Below are positions 34,824 to 41,159 of a stretch of 41,159 nucleotides of DNA, one piece after another. Source of the stretch: Candidatus Kapaibacterium sp. (lineage in GTDB: Bacteria > Bacteroidota > Ignavibacteria > Kapaibacteriales > Kapaibacteriaceae). The notes under the pieces were generated by a model. It was not told the DNA's origin and did no database searches. It saw only the letters and a list, made by a program, of their open reading frames with translations. The translations under genes were made by a program, and so were the position numbers. Position 1 is the stretch's first letter. Each line of letters begins with the position of its first letter. The stretch is from NCBI GenBank assembly GCA_022842685.1, contig JALHPC010000025.1:1-41159 (forward strand), in the 5' to 3' direction.

Positions 34824-36071
34824 ATGACGGCGATGGTGTTGCAAGCAAGCGTTCAGGCTCGAGTTAGGGAACTGCACGCCCTAATGAAAGCCGATCTTCG
34901 TAGTGATGTTCTAACGGCCGCCCGCGAAGTGGTTAGTGAATTCGGTTCTGCCTCGGCGACTGACGTAGTCGCCGAAGCTCTCCTGGGAGTTTCCCAGGCG
35001 CTGATTCCTTACGGCTCTCCTGAATCGCTAGAATACATTGCGACTCTAGTTCGGCTACGACGAAGCGAGGGTGAGCCGTTGCATACAGCAGCCGCGCTTA
35101 ATTGTCTGGCGTGTACTCTGGTAGATCACGGACGTTTTGTCGAGGCCTTTCAGACATTTGACGAAGCGCTCAGCTTGTATCGAACTTCTGGCAACTCAGT
35201 TGGCGTTGGCAGATGTCTGTACAACCGGGCGTGTGCTCTTGAGTCAATGGGTCGAGACGCAGATGCCGAACATGAGTTTAGAGTTGCGTTGCAAATGTAT
35301 CAAGCCGCCGGTTACAGGTACGGAGTGACGTTGGCAAGAAATGGGCTTGCTTTGTTAATGGCGAACTCTAAGCGCGAGGAGGAAAGCGAGTTGCTATTCC
35401 GATTGGTCTTGCAAGACGACGCAATCAGTGGCTTGCTTCGTAAGTCAGTACAGGCAAATCTAGCCCTATTGCGCAGCCGCCGGGGAGAAGTACACGAAGC
35501 GTTGTCGGATTTTACGAACGCCTACCCCGGCATCGATGTCGATAAGCCCTCTGAGTTGTTAGTGAGTGAGCTAGGGCGATATGGTGAGTTGCTTTCGAAT
35601 GCTGGATTTCACGAACGTGCCATTGCATGCCTTCATGCTGCAGTTGAACGAGGTGCGGTTGAAGGCAGACGATTGCACTATCTGTCTGTCCTAGAAACGG
35701 CGTCTCAGGTATACGAGCGAGCTGGATTGCTCGGAGATGCGCTAGCGTTGCTACGACAGCATAACGCATTGCGAAGCGCTATGGAGCTAGAGACTGCTCG
35801 ACTACTACACATCGACACGCACACAAGTAGGCGTCTCATTCAAGCCGACATCCTGATACAGGAGTTTCCAGTCTTGGCAAGGAGTGAGGCGTCAGCATGC
35901 GTTCTCTTTGCTGAAGGGCATTCAACGAAAAATGTTGCACGAGAACTTCATTTAGCCGTTCGGAGTGTTGAGACTATACGGCAACGATCTACGAAGAAGT
36001 TAGGACTGCCTAGCTCGGCAGGATTGGACGAGTTTGTACGCGCAAAGCTACAAGAGCTCTACACTCCGTAG
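34824..36071 (+). CDS. TPR-containing LuxR-family transcriptional regulator
   Basis: 415 residues, 15 bp after gyrB, with a GGGAAGG ribosome-binding site. The first ~330 residues are helical repeats of the tetratricopeptide type (AALNCLACTLVDHGRFVEAFQ, CLYNRACALESMGRDADAEHEF, LETASQVYERAGLLGDALAL). The last ~55 residues form a LuxR/GerE helix-turn-helix (about 361-405: AEGHSTKNVARELHLAVRSVETI then RQRSTKKLGL). There is no receiver domain, autoinducer domain or membrane segment. Codon use is less GC-biased than in gyrB, suggesting that a different genome segment begins here. The signal and targets are unknown; the genes that follow are candidates. Confidence 0.87.
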   Translation: MTAMVLQASVQARVRELHALMKADLRSDVLTAAREVVSEFGSASATDVVAEALLGVSQALIPYGSPESLEYIATLVRLRRSEGEPLHTAAALNCLACTLVDHGRFVEAFQTFDEALSLYRTSGNSVGVGRCLYNRACALESMGRDADAEHEFRVALQMYQAAGYRYGVTLARNGLALLMANSKREEESELLFRLVLQDDAISGLLRKSVQANLALLRSRRGEVHEALSDFTNAYPGIDVDKPSELLVSELGRYGELLSNAGFHERAIACLHAAVERGAVEGRRLHYLSVLETASQVYERAGLLGDALALLRQHNALRSAMELETARLLHIDTHTSRRLIQADILIQEFPVLARSEASACVLFAEGHSTKNVARELHLAVRSVETIRQRSTKKLGLPSSAGLDEFVRAKLQELYTP

Positions 36072-37193
36072 CTAGAGTAACATGGTCCTGTAACGGTGTG
36101 GTGCCAACGCACAGCCCTGCATCGATGGTTTCAAATGTTCTTTTTGAGAACGAGCTGCCAGAAAGACAGCAGGAGATTGTGTGCGACTCTCGGAACTGCA
36201 ATTCGGCCGGGAATGCCCCGGCTGCAGTTATCTGCTGGAATCAATGCAACAGCATCATTGTCTCGTACGATCAGTCGATTCGATGTAACTAGGTCTTTGC
36301 CATGAGTGGTTGGAATTATTGGCGCAGCTGTAGTCAGCGTCACGGGATGGCATAGCGGATTTACTTAGGTGGGCTGTGCCAGTACCAAACGTGGCACTAG
36401 ACATCAGATGGAAGTCTGATCTGTTCGCTCGGTTGTAAACATTCCGTCGGGTCGACACGCTTAGAAAATTGACGAATCGGCTCTACGCAGTAAGAGGTGG
36501 CGCAACGTAGCCGGAACGGTTTCTAATGAACGGATTATGATCTCTTTGTTCTTGTGCCACAGTAGCGGCAGCTCGCGTAGTGAAGTTTACAAGTTGGTCG
36601 TTCCTCTGGATAACGTACGGTAAATGCATGCAGCGTATGTCTAGTGAGCTTGTGCATGAAGACCCTTGGAAGGAGAGAGGCAGCGTCTTGTCGAGATAGA
36701 TGTGGGCTGCTTACTCAATTGCAGCGTCAAGCAACGTGGTCGCCTATCGGGATTACTCGGATTGGGAGCAGTCGGATTCTCTACTCCATATGGAATCGAG
36801 AATAGAGTCGAAAACTCTAAGCCGGAATCCGAATCGAGCAGTAATGTGAATAGAATACTCGCTCTCCACGATGCCGTCGGAATACTGAAAGTGGTTTGAG
36901 ACAACGCAGACAGAAGTCGTTAGCTACACCTGTTGAGTCAACCAATGCAATGCATCTTCTCTTACTGAAATAGAGTGTGTCGACTAGGAGTTTGATGAAC
37001 GACGTATATAGATAGGCATTAAGGCGAACTGCAAGGTGAAGTTAGCTGGTCGTTTAGCCGTTCTAAAGCATTGTTCTGGAGGTCACTTGCTGTCGACTCG
37101 TAGTATGGTTGCAGTAGAGGAATGGCGCAACTCGTTCGTTAGTTTCGCCGGTGTAAGTATCTCCTACATCATTCATCTTCACTGGTTAACGTT
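36072..37193. other. 1.1-kb stretch without a clear gene
   Basis: The stretch has noticeably lower GC than the housekeeping genes (27 of 60 bases in the line at 36781 by hand count). Short open frames exist on both strands. The most protein-like is plus 36125-36292 (55 residues, five Cys, acidic start), but an opposite-strand frame over the same bases looks equally open, so neither is called. An imperfect palindrome lies around 36776-36803 (attctc...gagaat with an inner tcca-tatgga). A TAGTTTCG at 37140-37147 could be the -7 box of the following lipoprotein gene. No RNA gene is recognised. Confidence 0.6.
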
Positions 37194-37886
37194 ATGCGAC
37201 CTGTACGTCATGCGCTTCGAAAAGCGTCTACGCTGATACCGTCGATATGCTGTCTTGTTCTCGTTGTGGCGATAACGTCATCTTGCGGTGACGATAAGGT
37301 CGTGCAACCGAAGCCTGACGATTCGTCGGATTTTACCGTTAGTGGGACTATCGTCAACCCCGAAAGTATTCCTATTTCGACAACAACAAAGGTTGTTGTT
37401 GTCTGGAACGTATCAACTGGAGACCCCGACTACCTGTACGTTGTAAAGGCTGATGCCTTGGCTCCCAATGGAACCGAGTTCACGCTAACTCTCCCAGAAT
37501 TCTTGCCAGATGCTGCTTGTAATGCACGGGGGATTTCTCTATCCGACTCTAATTACATGCGATGCGGCGTTGGCCTTATCATGGTGATTGACGATCCGAA
37601 GGCGTTGTTTCAAGCAGGGACAAAAATGGAAGGGCTTGATGGTCTAAGCGGCGACTATCGTGTCTTAGGTGCTGTCGACAATTCCGCAGTGATTTATCGC
37701 CGCGGCTTAACGAAGGCAGTAAAAGACTGGCGCGAGTGGCTTGAGCTGTTCACTCCTGGCTACGGACTTGGTCGCGGATTCTCGGTGTCAGGACAAAAGG
37801 CCGGCTTCGCTCCGTATTCCCCGGGAGAGCGCCCAGTGCTCCGAGTTGATACGACGTATAAATACACGTTTCCGAATTGGACGTGA
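37194..37886 (+). CDS. Lipoprotein of unknown function (paralogue A)
   Basis: 230 residues. The signal peptide ends in a lipobox (A-I-T-S-S-C31) followed by GDDK. I recognise no family. It is clearly paralogous to the gene at 38823: both have G-x-I-V-N near residue 50, a strand then DPD-x-LYV, L/I-GAV-D/E-NS-x-VIYRR near the middle, and a final L-R-x(n)-P-N-W/V. It is predicted to sit at a membrane surface, mostly beta. The two copies flank a small barrel gene. Confidence 0.75.
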   Translation: MRPVRHALRKASTLIPSICCLVLVVAITSSCGDDKVVQPKPDDSSDFTVSGTIVNPESIPISTTTKVVVVWNVSTGDPDYLYVVKADALAPNGTEFTLTLPEFLPDAACNARGISLSDSNYMRCGVGLIMVIDDPKALFQAGTKMEGLDGLSGDYRVLGAVDNSAVIYRRGLTKAVKDWREWLELFTPGYGLGRGFSVSGQKAGFAPYSPGERPVLRVDTTYKYTFPNWT

Positions 37887-37923
37887 GCATCCGCTATGAT
37901 GTTCGTATCGACGTCGGCAAAGA

Positions 37924-38697
37924 ATGTTGGCTGCGAGTAATGTGCGTCTGATCCTCATCACTATTCGGATACTCACATTCGTCGTTGTATTCAAGTGTGC
38001 ATGGTTTCAATGCAGTTCGCAGCAGCCATCGATAAAGTCCTCAGTCTGGATCGAGCCATCTGTTCTTTTCGCCGCTGCGCCATCAATGACGGCGAATCGC
38101 GTTGAAGCACTTTCTGACGGCACCGAAGACTACATCCTGTATCGATATCCGTTTGCGGATCCGGCCTTCGAGGGCAGTCTCTCTCTCGCGCTGTTGGTTC
38201 CAATTTGCCCAAGTATACGATTGTCTCTTGGAGGTTCCTCCGATCTGTGGTTATCGGCCGATCCGATGTACCATGGTCCGTATAACCCGTATGTTGTCCT
38301 CCTTCGCGTTGGAGCGTTGATGGGGGTGGACGTTACACTTTACGAGACTTCCGAGGACATTCTCTTGTTTGGAGCAGCACATCTAGCAGGGAACGTGTTC
38401 TCTGGCTAGGTAGATGGGTGGTCGTACAGGACGAACGTGACGCCCACGTTTAGGTTTGGAGTCGAGGTCGCCTCAGGTGTGCAATACCGGCTTGGTTCCG
38501 CGTGGATGCTCCGACTCGCGCTCAGCTATGCGATAGGGAATCTCGTCGGGGCAACGTTTCAGATTCCACAAAGGAGTGCTAATGGGATCCTCGAGAGTAC
38601 GCCGCTGAATGATGGGGCCAATCCGGCGGATCCAAAGGATGGTGGTAGAGTTATCAGTGCTTATGGGATTCGACTCGGATTAGGATGGTCAAATTAA
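37924..38697 (+). pseudogene. Small secreted beta-barrel gene interrupted by an in-frame TAG
   Basis: The ATG at 37924 opens a frame with a hydrophobic export signal (ILITIRILTFVVVF), then PSVLFAAAPSM and strand-like segments (LSLALLVPICPSIRLSLGG). It stops at TAG 38407-38409 after 161 residues. The same frame stays open beyond it (VDGWSYRTNVTPTFRFGV, then VQYRLGSAWMLRLALSYAIG and a closing AYGIRLGLGWSN) to 38697, a typical outer-membrane barrel end. Joined, it would be about 257 residues. A single nonsense change, readthrough, or a sequence error would all explain this. The family is unknown; it is flanked by paralogous lipoproteins. Confidence 0.7.
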
Positions 38698-38822
38698 TTA
38701 CCGAAGGCATGTAAGTACTGCGATATTACCCTATTCGCATGCATTGACAAGATCTCGGTTCAAAGTCTCTTCTAGATAGATTCTTCAAAACTGTATTAGT
38801 ATCCGAACTGAAACATCAGGCA

Positions 38823-39500
38823 ATGTTCGATCGACTCACTATCACCTTCGTAATGTGCGCTGTCTATGCAGTCGCAGGGCTGCTGTGGTCATGCGGTGGT
38901 CATTCTCCAACTAAGCCGGATTCCATAGATCGACTAGAAATTCAAGGCGTCATTGTCAATTCCGAAGATGTGCAATTGACTGCGAGTTCTAAGCTAGCGA
39001 TGCTGTGGATTGTGCAACACGATGATCCAGACTCTTTATATGTCTACGTGGGCGCTGCGCAAAGACTCCTAAATACCGACACCTCGTTTCGTTTGGATTT
39101 CTCATCAGATGTTCCTGACTCTGCGACCAGTTTACTCAGTGCGACAGAAAGCGGCGGCAGTGCCTTGAGATACGGTGTTGCTCTTTTGGTTGCATTGGAA
39201 GACACGAGTGACGTAATTGTGACAGGTCGCTACATAGTAGCTCGAGTTATCGAGAGACTGTTCGCTGAAGGACTCATAGGCGCAGTCGAAAATTCTGGTG
39301 TAATCTACCGGCGGTCTCTTGTTCAAGTGCCGCTTGATGGACCTTCCTGGTTGCAACGGTTTCCCAAGGGAATGGCGTTAGCTGTTGCCTCCAAGAATGA
39401 TGCAGGGATATATTCGTTTACTCCGGTGAACCTGAATAGCCAATTAATTCTGCGCATGGTGGCAGATCAGGAGTCTATTGAGTTACCTAATGTCTGGTAG
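38823..39500 (+). CDS. Lipoprotein of unknown function (paralogue B)
   Basis: 225 residues with a lipobox (G-L-L-W-S-C24) after the signal. It is paralogous to the product of 37194: shared blocks are GVIVNSED, a strand then DPDSLYVYV, LIGAVENSGVIYRRSL, SFTPVNL near the end and a final LPNVW. The upstream gap (125 bp) contains TTGACA near 38743 without a good -10 partner. Base and codon use are AT-richer than the housekeeping genes. Confidence 0.75.
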   Translation: MFDRLTITFVMCAVYAVAGLLWSCGGHSPTKPDSIDRLEIQGVIVNSEDVQLTASSKLAMLWIVQHDDPDSLYVYVGAAQRLLNTDTSFRLDFSSDVPDSATSLLSATESGGSALRYGVALLVALEDTSDVIVTGRYIVARVIERLFAEGLIGAVENSGVIYRRSLVQVPLDGPSWLQRFPKGMALAVASKNDAGIYSFTPVNLNSQLILRMVADQESIELPNVW

Positions 39501-39594
39501 TAGTCAATAGAGTGTCTACCTGATGGTGAGCACAGTGAGTGCACCGTTGATCCAAGTGCAGCGCTGGGGCAACATTCTCTTGTATATTCGTGTC

Positions 39595-40923
39595 ATGCGT
39601 TATGCCATGCCAATCGTTGTTGCCATTGCAGCATTCCTTGTGTTCCAGTGCCCCGTATCTGCACAGAACGGGTGGCGGGCGTTTGCGGTACCGTTCCCCC
39701 AGGACAGGTATGACGGTATCAGCTTTGTTAATCCGCAAGTGGGGTGGGTGAGTGGTGCGCTAACGGGCATTTTCTCCACGACCGACGGAGGATACGAATG
39801 GCGGGATGTAACGTCGATTCTTGACAGTAACAACAGGGCGCCATTTGTGCGCACCATTGCGTTTGCCAGCCAACGGATTGGATGGGCGGGAGTACTTGGC
39901 AAGCCAAAGTTACTGCAAACAACCGATGGCGGTGCGTCGTGGCGTGTACCGCCTGGCTTCGACTCGTCGGTAGTGGGCGGCGTGTGTGGGTCGCAGGTGT
40001 TCGACGAGCAAACCTACTACTGCGTTGGGGCGTGGTCGGCCCGGCAATACGGACAGCCCCACTTTAGCACAACCACCGACGGTGGGCAGACGTTTAGGCA
40101 GCAGGCCATGCGTGCGCGGATTACAACGCTTGTAGATCTAGAGTTTGCCACCCCACAGAACGGTGTGGTGGGCGGTAGTATTGGTGGGGGACCCAACGAC
40201 GGGTTTGCCTGCATCTTACGCACAACCAATGCTGGTTCTACGTGGGACACCGTCTATCGCTGCCAGTACGTGGGTACGCAGATCTGGAAGTTTCAACGTC
40301 GAGGGCGCGATACACTATGGGCGGCAGTACAGTCCATAGGCGCTGGACCTCCACTAGTGCTTACATCAGTCGACGACGGCCGCACATGGCGCGAAATAGA
40401 GGTACGTTATGCTAATGGCGACCCCGTCGAAGGTGTCCTACAAGGCATTGGGTTTATCACGAGCCAGATTGGTTGGGTTGGAGGCCGTGGCTACCATCTG
40501 TACGAAACACGCAACGGCGGTGCTACATGGCGATATGTAGAGCCCTCAATCACTGGCCTAAACAAAATGCAACAGATTGCCGACACCCTGATTCTTGCCG
40601 CCGGTACATCGTGTGGAGCCCTTAACATTCCCCAATTCCTTGCCAATACCAGCGTTGAGAAGGGGGCATCGCAAGACCTGCGGGCCGACCTAGAGGCAAG
40701 ACACCTTGCTGGCGGACGCATTCAGGTTACCTCATCGCATCGGGCGGCCGTCCGGTCCGTGCACATCTATACGTCGGCAGGACAACTGGTACATACCGTG
40801 CAGCAGCCGCCAACGCACCTTGAGAACTTCATCGTCGACATTGGCCACATGAGCAGAGGTGTCTACATCGTTGTGGCGTTCACCGACGTGGACATGCTGA
40901 CGGCCAAGGTGGCCGTACAGTAA
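39595..40923 (+). CDS. Secreted YCF48/BNR-repeat beta-propeller protein with T9SS-like C-terminus
   Basis: 442 residues from the ATG at 39595, which starts a signal peptide (PIVVAIAAFLVFQCPVSAQ). The upstream in-frame start would place extra residues before it. Repeats of the type V-G-W-V/A-G ... L/F-x-T-T-D-G-G-x-x-W occur about six times between residues 40 and 330 (IFSTTDGGYEW, LLQTTDGGASW, FSTTTDGGQTF, LYETRNGGATW). This is the signature of YCF48/sortilin-like propellers. The last ~75 residues (ARHLAGGRIQVTSSHRAA ... SRGVYIVVAFT ... AKVAVQ) look like a T9SS sorting domain without the N-P start. The binding partner is unknown. GC content returns to the housekeeping level here. Confidence 0.82.
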   Translation: MRYAMPIVVAIAAFLVFQCPVSAQNGWRAFAVPFPQDRYDGISFVNPQVGWVSGALTGIFSTTDGGYEWRDVTSILDSNNRAPFVRTIAFASQRIGWAGVLGKPKLLQTTDGGASWRVPPGFDSSVVGGVCGSQVFDEQTYYCVGAWSARQYGQPHFSTTTDGGQTFRQQAMRARITTLVDLEFATPQNGVVGGSIGGGPNDGFACILRTTNAGSTWDTVYRCQYVGTQIWKFQRRGRDTLWAAVQSIGAGPPLVLTSVDDGRTWREIEVRYANGDPVEGVLQGIGFITSQIGWVGGRGYHLYETRNGGATWRYVEPSITGLNKMQQIADTLILAAGTSCGALNIPQFLANTSVEKGASQDLRADLEARHLAGGRIQVTSSHRAAVRSVHIYTSAGQLVHTVQQPPTHLENFIVDIGHMSRGVYIVVAFTDVDMLTAKVAVQ

Positions 40924-40925
40924 AT

Positions 40926-40960
40926 AAAAAGACCTCGCAGGTCTGCACCCCCACGAGGCC
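40926..40960 (-). terminator. Minus-strand terminator for the cyclase gene
   Basis: On the minus strand a 6-bp stem (AGACCT with AGGTCT, loop GCG; 40930-40944) runs into five T residues (40926-40930). A longer alternative stem pairs 40954-40960 with 40931-40937 through one G-U. It sits between the plus-strand propeller gene and the convergent cyclase gene. Confidence 0.6.
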
Positions 40961-41049
40961 TAAGGTGGTTGACATCCGGGAGAGGTTGCCAGCCGGGGAG
41001 CATAACCAGTTGTGACCTTGAAAGAGTTCCCGCACAGAATGCAACGTCC

Positions 41050-41159
41050 TCACTGTCCCTCCAACCAATAGGTTGTCATGTCGCCTTTGCCCTTGATGTT
41101 TACGGTGCCCCTTTCAACAATCGAGAAGGGGGCACCGGCAAGAGCGTTGGCAAACGCTT
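41050..41159 (-). CDS. Adenylate/guanylate cyclase catalytic domain protein (C-terminal fragment)
   Basis: Only the last ~36 codons are in the window; the gene continues beyond the right edge. The minus-strand frame reads ERGTVNIKGKGDMTTYWLEGQ before a TGA at 41050-41052. This is the characteristic end of class III nucleotide cyclase domains (R-G-x-V-x-I-K-G-K-G-x-M-x-T-Y-W-L). The domain order and membrane anchoring cannot be seen. Confidence 0.85.
   Translation of the reverse strand, partial: AFANALAGAPFSIVERGTVNIKGKGDMTTYWLEGQ

Noticed and set aside
36600..36615. TCTGGATAA, resembling a DnaA box (TTATCCAGA on the other strand)
   Set aside because: Single imperfect site; no cluster and no AT-rich unwinding element, so not an origin.
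36641..36904. Overlapping open frames on both strands in the gene-poor gap
   Set aside because: Neither has a ribosome-binding site, export signal or family resemblance, and both cover an AT-rich palindromic stretch.
39583..39590. TATATTCG as a -7 box for the propeller gene
   Set aside because: Only 4 bp before the chosen ATG, so the transcript would start at or after the start codon; also one mismatch.

Overview
The window comes from a Gram-negative, moderately GC-rich bacterium of the Bacteroidota/Chlorobi (FCB) assemblage, possibly a Kapabacteria-like lineage; the lineage is inference, since no rRNA gene is present. The evidence is two lipid A genes (lpxB, lpxK), a PorD/DUF4835 protein of type IX secretion (T9SS), several secreted proteins ending in T9SS-type sorting domains, helix-hairpin-helix outer-membrane barrels, and -7 promoter boxes of the Bacteroidota type (TAnnTTTG) before several transcription units. 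I see no rRNA, tRNA, CRISPR array, phage or transposase gene.

Layout. (1) 1-3.8 kb: a tandem repeat, then two overlapping minus-strand envelope genes (a ComEA-type HhH plus barrel protein and a smaller barrel-like protein), divergent from porD. (2) 3.8-9.3 kb, minus: VOC protein, Crp/Fnr-type regulator, and a tightly packed unit lpxB - DUF374 acyltransferase - lpxK - C26 amidohydrolase - SbtA-like permease. (3) 9.4-13.1 kb, plus: two Ig-like T9SS cargo proteins separated by a hairpin-rich 358-bp gap. (4) 13.2-19.6 kb, plus: a TadA-RsmI fusion, tmk, a large secreted metalloprotease, proline dehydrogenase and an exo/endonuclease-phosphatase lipoprotein. (5) 19.6-24.0 kb, minus: a three-gene unit of two envelope proteins and a membrane-anchored GAF-GAF protein with a degenerate GGDEF domain. 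(6) 24.2-30.1 kb, minus: ndk and sucD, then psd-pssA-purS-purQ-tatA-tatA-gatA in one compact run. (7) 30.2-34.8 kb, plus: dnaN-recF-dciA(DUF721)-gyrB, a replication cluster without dnaA. (8) 34.8-39.5 kb, plus: a lower-GC, loosely packed stretch with a TPR-LuxR regulator, 1.1 kb without a clear gene, and two paralogous lipoproteins flanking a small barrel gene broken by one in-frame TAG. (9) 39.6-41.2 kb: a YCF48-type secreted protein and, at the right edge on the minus strand, the last codons of an adenylate/guanylate cyclase.

Themes are envelope building (lipid A, phosphatidylserine/phosphatidylethanolamine, Tat, T9SS) and core information processing (replication clamp and gyrase, tRNA wobble and 16S rRNA modification, Glu-tRNA(Gln) amidation). 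The most notable points are the TadA-RsmI fusion, the amber-interrupted barrel between two lipoprotein paralogues, the lysine-rich tail on SucD, the degenerate GGDEF, and the recurring -7 boxes.
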